A DNA stretch of 64,000 nt from Veillonella seminalis (GTDB lineage: Bacteria; Bacillota; Negativicutes; Veillonellales; Veillonellaceae): contig NZ_RQUZ01000012.1 in assembly GCF_003992065.1 (NCBI RefSeq), forward strand, positions 19,440 through 83,439, in the 5' to 3' direction. The notes under the pieces are model-generated. The model was not told the DNA's origin. It worked only from the letters and a program-made list of their open reading frames with translations, and made no database searches. The stretch's first letter is position 1; each line of letters begins with the position of its first letter. The translations under genes and the position numbers were made by a program. Shown here one piece after another: positions 56,821 through 64,000 of this stretch.

Positions 56821-57730
56821 CTTCGATGACAGCCTTGATGAAACATCAATGTACGATCAAGGTGATCGAGAAGAGATTACGGCTGTTTTGGAAGCAGCCG
56901 ATGATGTATATATAAGTATTGATAACGTGTCGTACCATGTGTCCTTAAGGGGCGAAGGTATGCCGCTTATTTGCCTGCATGGTTTTGGCGAAGCCGGCGA
57001 TACTTGGGACAAATTACAACTCCCGGGTTTTCGCCTGTATTGCGTAGATTTCTTGGGACATGGTGTATCGGATCGATCGCACAATCCGGTACTATATCAG
57101 TTGGATACAGTGCTTCGACACCTGTATACGCTGATTCATACTTTGGTAGGTGAAGAACCGTACGGTCTTATGGGGTACTCGATGGGCGGTCGTATAGCCC
57201 TTCAGTATGCAGCTATGTATGAGCCGTCAAGGCTTTTGTTCCTCATATTGGAATCGGCTTCGGCGGGGATTGAAGACATCAATGAACGGCAGGAGCGCGC
57301 GGCTCGTGATGAAGTGTTGGCTCATAAGATTGAAACCCATTCCATTGAATGGTTTGAAGATATGTGGTCAAAACTGCCTATTTTTGAGACGCAACAGAAA
57401 TTGTCGTCGGCGGTGCAACATACGATTAAAGAACGGCGACTCAGTAATACGCCGGAGGTATTGGCCCATACATTACGCGGTACCGGTCAAGGTATGACGC
57501 CGTATGTAGGCAATAAAATCTCTGAATTGGAGATGGAGATTCTCTATGTATCGGGCTCGCTTGATACCAAGTATGATACAATCGGGCAAACTGTTTTCGG
57601 TATTTGTGAAAATGTGGCTCATGTGTCGGTCGCGGAGGCCGGTCATAATGTGCATACGGAAATGCCCGATGCGTTTAATGATATAGTAAATCTATTTTTA
57701 TCAGATTATAATGACAAGAACATCAGTTAA
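56810..57730 (+). CDS. menH: MenH-type alpha/beta hydrolase
   Basis: 306 residues; removes pyruvate from the MenD product (SHCHC synthase). The nucleophile elbow is MGYSMGGRIA, the oxyanion region LHGFGEAGDTW, and the late His is AEAGHNVHTE. An acidic N-terminal extension of about 45 residues precedes the core. It overlaps menD by 11 nt; a later in-frame ATG at 56849 is an alternative start. Confidence 0.85.
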   Translation: MRNDFDDSLDETSMYDQGDREEITAVLEAADDVYISIDNVSYHVSLRGEGMPLICLHGFGEAGDTWDKLQLPGFRLYCVDFLGHGVSDRSHNPVLYQLDTVLRHLYTLIHTLVGEEPYGLMGYSMGGRIALQYAAMYEPSRLLFLILESASAGIEDINERQERAARDEVLAHKIETHSIEWFEDMWSKLPIFETQQKLSSAVQHTIKERRLSNTPEVLAHTLRGTGQGMTPYVGNKISELEMEILYVSGSLDTKYDTIGQTVFGICENVAHVSVAEAGHNVHTEMPDAFNDIVNLFLSDYNDKNIS

Positions 57731-57829
57731 TAGGTATTGAATATAACTCAATATGATGTAACATGTAGATAGTGAATACGTGCCGTATACAGTCAGAACT
57801 GTCGGCAGATTTTTAAAAAGGAGGCTATT

Positions 57830-58672
57830 ATGAGCAAGTTTGATTGGCAAGTATTGGATCGCGGTTATGAAGATGTAATTTATGAAACCTATAACGGCAT
57901 TGCCAAAATTACCATTAATCGTCCGGAAATTCGCAATGCGTTTCGTCCTAAGACGGTTGTAGAACTCATTGATGCATTTACCATTGCCCGTGATGATACT
58001 GAAGTGGGTGTAATTATTTTGACCGGTGCCAACCACGGTGGCGATGTGAATAAAGAAGCATTCTGCTCCGGCGGCGATCAGAGTGTACGCGGTAACGGCG
58101 GTTATGTAGGTGAAGACCGTATTCCGCGTCTTAATGTACTCGATCTTCAGCATTTAATCCGCATCACGCCAAAACCTGTTATTGCCATGGTTAACGGCTA
58201 TGCAATCGGCGGCGGTCATGTACTTCATATCGTTTGTGACTTGTCTATTGCCTCTGAAAACGCTAAATTCGGTCAGACCGGTCCGCGTGTAGGTTCCTTC
58301 GATGCCGGTTACGGTGCCGGTTACCTCGCTCGTTTGGTTGGTCATAAAAAAGCCCGTGAAATCTGGTTCTTATGCCGTCAATATACGGCTCAAGAAGCTC
58401 TCGACATGGGCCTTGTTAATACAGTCGTGCCTTTTGATCAGCTCGAAGAAGAAACCGTTAAATGGTGTGAAGAAATTCTTCAATTGTCCCCAATGGCACT
58501 TCGTTTCTTAAAAGCATCCTTCAATGCCGATACCGACGGCCTCGCCGGCTTACAGCAATTCGGCGGCGATGCTACCCTTATGTTCTACACGACCGATGAA
58601 GCTAAAGAAGGTCGCGATGCGTTCAAAGAAAAACGCAAACCTAATTTCAAACAATTCCCTAAATTCCCTTGA
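57830..58672 (+). CDS. menB: 1,4-dihydroxy-2-naphthoyl-CoA synthase
   Basis: 280-residue crotonase-family enzyme closing the second ring from o-succinylbenzoyl-CoA. The motifs [29 protein letters not shown] and [14 protein letters not shown] are diagnostic of MenB. AAAGGAGG precedes the ATG. It is 18 nt before menE. Confidence 0.95.
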   Translation: MSKFDWQVLDRGYEDVIYETYNGIAKITINRPEIRNAFRPKTVVELIDAFTIARDDTEVGVIILTGANHGGDVNKEAFCSGGDQSVRGNGGYVGEDRIPRLNVLDLQHLIRITPKPVIAMVNGYAIGGGHVLHIVCDLSIASENAKFGQTGPRVGSFDAGYGAGYLARLVGHKKAREIWFLCRQYTAQEALDMGLVNTVVPFDQLEEETVKWCEEILQLSPMALRFLKASFNADTDGLAGLQQFGGDATLMFYTTDEAKEGRDAFKEKRKPNFKQFPKFP

Positions 58673-58690
58673 TAGGAGGACGTTTTAACT

Positions 58691-60142
58691 ATGCGATGGT
58701 TACGAGAGCGGGCGCAAGCAACTCCGAATCAGCCCTTTCTTGATGGCTATACTTATAAAACGATATATGAGCGTACTGTGCTGCAAGCTGGCTTTTTGTC
58801 GGCCGTAGTGCGCGGTGAAAACCGTATCGGCCTTTGCAGTGAAAACTCGGTGGATATGGCGGTGATGCTCTTTGCGTTATGGTCCTTAGGGAAAGAAGTA
58901 TTTTTAGTCAATCCTCACCTCACGGTGGCGGAGCAGGAACAGCAGGCCCTTGATCTGAAGGTGCACTTGATCTTTGCATCGCCTACAGTGCAGGAACGGG
59001 TAGAAGCAACCTGTAACGGTCGTTTTTGCAGGCCTCACCACAGTGCGGTGAATGAAGTGGCTTGGCGTACCTGGTCTGCTTTACCGCCTATGGATGAAAC
59101 GTCGCGCATGCGACTGGTCCAATGTTTTGAAGGCCTCTTGGTACCGCCCTTGATGGACCAGGCTATTGCGGCTATTATGAACACCAGTGCTACAACCGGT
59201 TCGGTTAAGTCTGTGCCGCTTCGTTGGGGCCAGATTGAGGCACATGTAAAAGCATCGGCCAAGGTTCTTGGCGTTACGCCGACGGATAATTGGCTCACTG
59301 TGTTGCCCATGTTTCATGTATCGGGTTTGTCCATTATTTTACGAACCTTATATAACGGCACGGCGGCTACGATTATGTCGTCCTTTGATGAAGATAAAGT
59401 CGTGAAGGGTATTACATCCGGTGAATTAACCATGGTGTCTTTAGTTCCGACTGTATTACAACGCATTGTGGATCGTATCGACAAGCATGCTCTTAGGGTG
59501 GTACTCTTGGGCGGTGAATTTATTCCCGATGCCTTGGTGGAAACCTGCTTAGCCAAAGATATGCCGATTTTTAAGACATACGGCATGACGGAAACGTTTG
59601 CTCAGAGTGCGACAGTTAATGTGCTCGAGCATCCGGACAAACGGCAGGCGGTGGGGAAACCGTTGCCCGGCGTTGTCATCGAAGTGCGCAATCCGGATGA
59701 AACCGGTATCGGTGAAATCTGGTTGCAGTCGCCTATGTTGATGACGGGGTATTTAGGCAAACCGCCGATTGTAGGCTTTTTTAACACCGATGACATGGGC
59801 TATTTGGATAAAGCCGGGTATTTATATATCGTAAATCGACGCCAGGATATTATTATATCCGGCGGCGAAAATATCTATCCGAAAGAGTTGGAGGATTGCC
59901 TATATCGTTTGCCGGGCGTTACGGAATGCGCCGTAGTGCCTAAAGAAGATGAACGTTGGGGGCAGGTGCCGATTCTTTATTATGCCGGTGAAGCCAGTGT
60001 AAAAGCGGTTAAAGAACATTTAAGTGAAAACTTGGGCCGCTATAAACAGCCGAAAGCCATTTGTCGTTTGGCCCGTTTGCCGCGGAATAATTCGGGCAAA
60101 ATTATGCGCCGGACACTTATTGATGAAGCGGCGGATATGTAA
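58691..60142 (+). CDS. menE: o-Succinylbenzoate-CoA ligase
   Basis: 483 residues of the acyl-adenylate family. The phosphate loop reads MNTSATTGSVKSVPL (Ala where Gly is usual); YGMTETFAQS and DMGYLDKAGYLYIVNRRQD follow, with the C-terminal Lys in NNSGKIMRR. It activates o-succinylbenzoate with ATP and CoA for menB. GATAGGAGG lies upstream. Confidence 0.92.
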   Translation: MRWLRERAQATPNQPFLDGYTYKTIYERTVLQAGFLSAVVRGENRIGLCSENSVDMAVMLFALWSLGKEVFLVNPHLTVAEQEQQALDLKVHLIFASPTVQERVEATCNGRFCRPHHSAVNEVAWRTWSALPPMDETSRMRLVQCFEGLLVPPLMDQAIAAIMNTSATTGSVKSVPLRWGQIEAHVKASAKVLGVTPTDNWLTVLPMFHVSGLSIILRTLYNGTAATIMSSFDEDKVVKGITSGELTMVSLVPTVLQRIVDRIDKHALRVVLLGGEFIPDALVETCLAKDMPIFKTYGMTETFAQSATVNVLEHPDKRQAVGKPLPGVVIEVRNPDETGIGEIWLQSPMLMTGYLGKPPIVGFFNTDDMGYLDKAGYLYIVNRRQDIIISGGENIYPKELEDCLYRLPGVTECAVVPKEDERWGQVPILYYAGEASVKAVKEHLSENLGRYKQPKAICRLARLPRNNSGKIMRRTLIDEAADM

Positions 60143-60244
60143 GGCTTTGGGCCCGGTTACAGGGAATAGCGTTTGGCTATCTCTACGGGGATATAACCAA
60201 AAGTAGTTGATAATTATAATATGGTTAGATGTGAGGGACAAACG

Positions 60245-61501
60245 ATGACTCATGAGATGACGATAACAAAGATTACGTTGTGGCACATTGGTTTACCGAT
60301 GCGCTTTACCTTTCGTACGTCCCAAGGCACCTTATCACATAGAGAAAGTCTTATCGTAGGCGTCACTACATCGTCAGGCTATAGCGGTTATGGCGAAGTG
60401 GTGGCGTTTACGGAGCCTTTTTATACGGCAGAAACGTTAGCCAAGAGTAAAGATATACTGTTGACGACGTGGCTGCCTTTTTTTGTAGGTAAAACGCTGT
60501 CCGGGCCTTGGGCGATGTATGAGTTGATTCGGCAGTTAAATCCGGTCGAGCAGAATGTGGCAGGGACTGGTGGATACGATGCGTTACGGCCTGCCGATTA
60601 TGATGAGTCACGGGCTGCCGATTATGATGAGTTTCAGCCTATTGAGTGCGACAGGTTGCGATCTCAATACCCCATGGCTTGGGCCGGGCTGGAGAATGCT
60701 TTACTTCATGCCTATTACGGTGAGCAGGGGTTATCGACTATAGGGACTTTGGTGGCCGGTAAAAAACGGAGAGCCATCGAATCCGGTGTAGTGCTCGGCG
60801 ATATGCCGATTCCTGAATTGTTAAAAGTCGCAGCTGCGCACGTAGCCAAGGGCTGTAAGCGCATTAAGTTGAAACTGAAACCCGGTGATGCGGTGGAACG
60901 AGTAGCAGCAATGCGCACGGCTTATCCGGATATTATATTGGCCGGTGATGCCAATTGTAGTTTTGATACTACCCGACTCGATGAGATTATAGCACTCAAT
61001 GCGTATAATTTACGTTCTCTGGAAGAGCCGTTTACATCAAAAGGGGCAGCTCAGTATAAAGCATTGCCACAAACGTTGCGTAAAGCCATTAAGACGCCGC
61101 TTTGCTTTGATGAAAGTGTGCAATCATTGGCGGACTTAAAAGATATGCATGAAAGCGGATGGATGGATTTACTGAATATTAAAGTCGGACGGTTGGGTGG
61201 CCTTCGCGAAACCATAGATTGTATTAACTATTGCCGTGCTCATAATATCGGTTTTTGGATAGGCAGTATGGTGGAAAGCGGTGTTTCAAAATACATGCAT
61301 GTGCAGCTGGCGACACTGGCCGATACGTGGATGGCCGGTGATTTATCGGATATGAGTCGGTATTTTGATGCGGATATTATTACCACGCCAATCGAGTTTT
61401 CAGAAGGTAAATTAGCGGTTGATTTTAAACCGGGACTTGGTACCGCGATTAATGAAGCTATACTTAACGAATATACGCTGGATAGGGTTGTTTTTGAATA
61501 G
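60245..61501 (+). CDS. menC: o-Succinylbenzoate synthase
   Basis: 418-residue enolase-superfamily dehydratase. Catalytic features: KLKLKPG (Lys pair), GDANCSFD, LEEPF and DESVQS, and NIKVGRLGG. Around residue 115-140 there is an insert containing the repeated peptide ADYDE, so the protein is longer than the about 370 usual. ATG 60245 follows TGAGGGA. It is the fifth enzyme in pathway order but the last of the core genes. Confidence 0.9.
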   Translation: MTHEMTITKITLWHIGLPMRFTFRTSQGTLSHRESLIVGVTTSSGYSGYGEVVAFTEPFYTAETLAKSKDILLTTWLPFFVGKTLSGPWAMYELIRQLNPVEQNVAGTGGYDALRPADYDESRAADYDEFQPIECDRLRSQYPMAWAGLENALLHAYYGEQGLSTIGTLVAGKKRRAIESGVVLGDMPIPELLKVAAAHVAKGCKRIKLKLKPGDAVERVAAMRTAYPDIILAGDANCSFDTTRLDEIIALNAYNLRSLEEPFTSKGAAQYKALPQTLRKAIKTPLCFDESVQSLADLKDMHESGWMDLLNIKVGRLGGLRETIDCINYCRAHNIGFWIGSMVESGVSKYMHVQLATLADTWMAGDLSDMSRYFDADIITTPIEFSEGKLAVDFKPGLGTAINEAILNEYTLDRVVFE

Positions 61502-61596
61502 TCACAGACTGATGTGGCGAGGATATATTTTGCAAGGCGTATTTGCAGGTAAGAATTTACAGGAAAGTATATACATAAATAAGAAGGGAGATAGCA

Positions 61597-61977
61597 ATGA
61601 CATTAGTTGATCAACTTAGCATAGACTATGTGAATCTGACGGATACAGGCTTTGAAAGTGCCATGACAATGACGGAATTTCATGCACAACCGTTTGGCTT
61701 TTTAAACGGTGGGGCCACTTTAGCCTATTGTGAAGCTATAGCCGGCATGGCCAGCAATTTAATAGGCAAAGGGGCTTATGTAGGCGTAGGCCAGACAATT
61801 ACGGCTCATCACTTAAAAGCAACGAAACCGCAGGGAAAATTACTGGCCAAGGGTACTTTGCTTCATGGCGGTAAACGCAGTCATGTGTGGGAGATTAAAG
61901 TGACCAATGAAGCGGGGGATCATATTTCTCAGGTAACCGTAGTGAATGCACTGATTGAAATGAAACAGGGAAAATAA
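61597..61977 (+). CDS. Hotdog thioesterase, likely DHNA-CoA hydrolase
   Basis: 126-residue 4HBT/PaaI-like hotdog protein with FHAQPFGFLNGGATLAYCEA as the active-site helix and KRSHVWEIKVTN as a late strand. Its place after menC and the MenI-like motif suggest hydrolysis of 1,4-dihydroxy-2-naphthoyl-CoA. Other acyl-CoA substrates are possible. GAAGGGAG precedes the ATG. Confidence 0.82.
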   Translation: MTLVDQLSIDYVNLTDTGFESAMTMTEFHAQPFGFLNGGATLAYCEAIAGMASNLIGKGAYVGVGQTITAHHLKATKPQGKLLAKGTLLHGGKRSHVWEIKVTNEAGDHISQVTVVNALIEMKQGK

Positions 61978-62073
61978 CTTATTTTACGACAGGCCTTCGT
62001 GACGTATTGCTTTTGTAAAAAAATATGTAGTATGTAAATAAGTTGTACAATGAGTCGGAAATAGGATTTTAAG

Positions 62074-62082
62074 TGTTATAAT
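62074..62082 (+). promoter_or_regulatory. Extended -10 promoter candidate
   Basis: TGTTATAAT (TG-N-TATAAT) lies 62 nt before the channel gene start; the -35 region is not conserved. Confidence 0.4.
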
Positions 62083-62144
62083 AGGGATATAATTTATAAA
62101 TTTTAAAGTAAACGAAGAAATACAGGTGTAGGAGTAAATTTTGT

Positions 62145-63368
62145 ATGTTAGAGCGTAAAGTGTTTGGTCTGGTCGTTTTAGTCGGTATCTTTGCCGGCAT
62201 TGTGGGCATAGTATTTACTAATTTATTACATGTTATTCAGCATCTCACCTTTGGATACAGTGCTGCCGAGCATTTAAGCTTTGGTGTCGGAGTAGCTCAG
62301 GCGAGCGGAGAACGCCGCATTTGGGCGCTTTTGGCATGCGGCCTTGTAGGCGGTGTCGGTTGGGTGTTGATTCATCGTTATGGCGGAAAATTAGTCGAAG
62401 TTAAAGATGCGGTAAAAGATGTGACAAAAGAAATGCCGCCGATTACGACGTTACTTCATTCCACTTTGCAAATTATAACCGTTGCCATGGGCTCGCCACT
62501 CGGCCGAGAAGTAGCACCGCGTGAAGCAACTTCAGCACTCATTACATGGGTGATGCGGTATGTGAAATTGACGAATGAAAATCGGTCGTTACTTATTGCT
62601 TGTGCATCTGGTGCCGGTTTGGCGGCTGTATATAATTCACCGGTGTCGGCGACGATATTCGTGTTGGAAACGCTGCTTTTGACATGGAATGTGAGGGCTT
62701 TGAGCTCCGCCTTTATTGCCTGTGGTATCGCTACCTTCGTAGTGCGATTGGGCCTTGGCGATACGGTTCAGTATGACATGCCGCAACCGGCTATGATTGG
62801 TAATTTTGCTGAATTTGCGGTGCTCATCGGGATTATTATCGGTGTGGCTGTTGTCCTTTTTGATAAATCGCAGACTAAGCTGCCGAAACTTGATCGTAAG
62901 AGCCCTAAGATGATTATTTTCTTCGTGATTGCTTTTGGCCTTGTAGGTCTTATGGCTATATACTTCCCTGCTATTTTGGGTAACGGAAAACCGGGCAACC
63001 AGCTCACCTTCGCTCATCTTGTGCCGTGGGAATACGGTTTGGGGTTATTTGCTGCCAAATGGGCGGCAGTTCTCTTGGCCATGGGGGCCGGTGCGTATGG
63101 CGGTAAAATTACACCATCTATGATGTTGGGCAGTACGTTGGCGTTGGTAGTCGCCATTGCCTGGAACTTTGCTATCGGGCCGATTTCCATCGGGCTCAGT
63201 GCATTTTTGGGTGCTGTCGTGTTCCTTGGCTTGGCACAAAAAATGCCGCTTACTTCCGCTGTGTTTATGCTGGAATTATCGCGGTTTTCCGTGGAATTAT
63301 TCTTTCCGATAGCGTTGGCCATGGGGATGGGGATGCTCACACAAGGATGGATTAAAAGTAAAATATAA
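62145..63368 (+). CDS. ClC-family chloride channel/antiporter
   Basis: 407-residue polytopic membrane protein with about ten helices. The gating-Glu segment is GSPLGREVAPREATSAL, a variant of the classic GREGP motif but with the Glu kept. ASGAGLAAVYNSPVSATIFVLE and GAYGGKITPSMMLGS follow as in ClC proteins. Whether it carries Cl-, F- or another ion cannot be decided. AGGAG precedes the ATG. Confidence 0.82.
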   Translation: MLERKVFGLVVLVGIFAGIVGIVFTNLLHVIQHLTFGYSAAEHLSFGVGVAQASGERRIWALLACGLVGGVGWVLIHRYGGKLVEVKDAVKDVTKEMPPITTLLHSTLQIITVAMGSPLGREVAPREATSALITWVMRYVKLTNENRSLLIACASGAGLAAVYNSPVSATIFVLETLLLTWNVRALSSAFIACGIATFVVRLGLGDTVQYDMPQPAMIGNFAEFAVLIGIIIGVAVVLFDKSQTKLPKLDRKSPKMIIFFVIAFGLVGLMAIYFPAILGNGKPGNQLTFAHLVPWEYGLGLFAAKWAAVLLAMGAGAYGGKITPSMMLGSTLALVVAIAWNFAIGPISIGLSAFLGAVVFLGLAQKMPLTSAVFMLELSRFSVELFFPIALAMGMGMLTQGWIKSKI

Positions 63369-63380
63369 GACGATAGGATG

Positions 63381-63428
63381 AAAACGGCGATTTAAGAGGC
63401 AATAAAGAGCCTGTATAATCGTCGTTTT
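63381..63428 (+). terminator. Terminator after the channel gene
   Basis: AAAACGGCGATT pairs with AATCGTCGTTTT (11 of 12), with an inner AGGC/GCCT, ending in TTTTAT. Confidence 0.75.
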
Positions 63429-63511
63429 ATATGAAGAATACCGTATTTTGTGATGATTTTTGATGGTGTAAAGTTTTTTGCAAAAATTGTAAAAAAATTA
63501 TAAAAAAGTAC

Positions 63512-63540
63512 TTGCACACATTAGCGTGGTATGATACAAT
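63512..63540 (+). promoter_or_regulatory. tRNA promoter
   Basis: TTGCAC (63512-63517), 17 bp, TACAAT (63535-63540), about 60 nt before tRNA-Pro. Confidence 0.7.
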
Positions 63541-63601
63541 AGCTTTGTTGTTGAGAACGAAGTAGTAAACAACAGCGAAAAGAATAGTATTCTTTATATA
63601 T

Positions 63602-63678
63602 CGGGGCATAGCGCAGTTTGGTAGCGCACCTGGCTTGGGACCAGGGGGTCGCAGGTTCGAATCCTGCTGCCCCGACCA
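63602..63678 (+). tRNA. tRNA-Pro (TGG)
   Basis: Acceptor CGGGGCA/TGCCCCG, D-arm GCGC...GCGC, anticodon loop CTTGGGA with TGG, T-arm GCAGG-TTCGAAT-CCTGC and an encoded CCA end. 77 nt. Confidence 0.96.
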
Positions 63679-63687
63679 TTTTTTTAT

Positions 63688-63761
63688 GCGGGTGTAGCTC
63701 AATGGTAGAGCCCCAGCCTTCCAAGCTGGTCGCGAGGGTTCGATTCCCTTCACCCGCTCCA
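63688..63761 (+). tRNA. tRNA-Gly (TCC)
   Basis: Acceptor GCGGGTG/CACCCGC, anticodon loop CTTCCAA with TCC, T-loop TTCGATT and encoded CCA. 74 nt, 9 nt after tRNA-Pro, so probably one transcript. Confidence 0.96.
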
Positions 63762-63777
63762 CTTATAAGAAACGTTA

Positions 63778-63805
63778 CCGCAGTCATGATGACTGCGGAT
63801 TTTTT
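63778..63805 (+). terminator. Terminator of the tRNA pair
   Basis: CCGCAGTCA and TGACTGCGG form a 9-bp stem with a 3-nt loop followed by A and six T. Confidence 0.85.
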
Positions 63806-63881
63806 GTGTAAACAGATACTCTTTGCAAGTAATAAAAAATAAAAAAGGTTAATTGTAAACTGAAATTGAACATATAAAAAA

Positions 63882-63980
63882 TCCATAGTAAATACCGATT
63901 TGTGTTATGATTAATGTCGCTAAACCAAATCTTATACACGAGGTATCGATATCACTATGGACTCTATTAATCATAACACA
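63882..63980. repeat. Two interleaved inverted repeats at the window end
   Basis: TCCATAGT (63882-63889) pairs with ACTATGGA (63954-63961). TGTGTTATGATTAAT (63901-63915) pairs perfectly with ATTAATCATAACACA (63966-63980). The two pairings cross rather than nest. Confidence 0.75.
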
Positions 63981-64000
63981 TCATTACGTACAAACAAACA
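63957..64000 (+). CDS. Possible gene start, cut by the window end
   Basis: An open frame begins at ATG 63957 (MDSINHNTSLRTNK) and runs off the window, with only a weak CGAGGT site upstream. The long inverted repeat across its first codons suggests a mobile element or a tightly regulated gene. The product cannot be named from 14 residues. Confidence 0.35.
   Translation, partial: MDSINHNTSLRTNK

Noticed and set aside
63427..63886. Minus-strand proteins over the tRNA genes
   Set aside because: The frames run antisense through both tRNAs and their terminator and have no ribosome sites.

Overview
The window reads as chromosomal DNA of a Gram-negative-walled Firmicute (Negativicutes), most likely a Veillonella. 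This rests on recognising the gene set and is an inference: moderately low GC, strong AGGAGG-type ribosome sites, a T-box leader, a glmS ribozyme, a YqeB/YqeC-type molybdenum hydroxylase locus and a diadenylate cyclase operon. Coding density is high and most genes lie on the + strand.

Layout. 1-7.9 kb: two YitT-family membrane proteins, phosphoglucomutase, an ACT protein with its PFL partner, a WecA/TagO-type transferase and UDP-GlcNAc 2-epimerase. 8.3-15.5 kb: the complete F-type ATP synthase operon atpZIBEFHAGDC. 15.9-19.3 kb: a methionine module (strong promoter, T-box leader, metA, metY). 19.4-23.1 kb: a decaying accessory stretch with a broken merR, a divergent hxlR/MFS pair whose MFS gene is broken, a truncated flavin reductase and several large hairpins. 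23-30.4 kb: peptidase, asparaginase, CbiZ, MscS channel, D,D-carboxypeptidase, YfbR-like nucleotidase and a QueG-like protein. 30.6-37.5 kb: a three-subunit molybdenum hydroxylase with yqeC, mocA, yqeB and XdhC-type accessory genes. 37.6-44.7 kb: cdaA-cdaR-FAD oxidoreductase-glmM, then glmS behind its ribozyme. 44.8-53.4 kb: trpS, a polar amino acid ABC transporter, a secreted unknown, a stress protein, membrane proteins and an ArsR regulator. 53.6-62 kb: menFDHBEC plus a hotdog thioesterase. 62-64 kb: a ClC-type channel, tRNA-Pro, tRNA-Gly and the start of a possible further gene.

How the genes work together. glmM and glmS meet at glucosamine-6-phosphate, so c-di-AMP signalling is linked to cell-wall precursor supply, with WecB and the WecA-like enzyme using UDP-GlcNAc downstream. 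MetA carries the glutamate that marks acetyl-CoA use, which fits MetY sulfhydrylating O-acetylhomoserine. The men cluster covers chorismate to dihydroxynaphthoate except the final prenylation and methylation.

The most unusual signal is a pair of long imperfect inverted repeats (19981-20232 and 22766-23081). They share an identical 43-nt core at the apex but have different, self-complementary arms. Each arm pair is an inverted copy of the 3' flank of the neighbouring minus-strand gene, and the second even contains an inverted remnant of the pepD tail. A second theme is that many intergenic gaps hold short degenerate tandem arrays (about 12-34 bp units) whose unit sequence differs from place to place.
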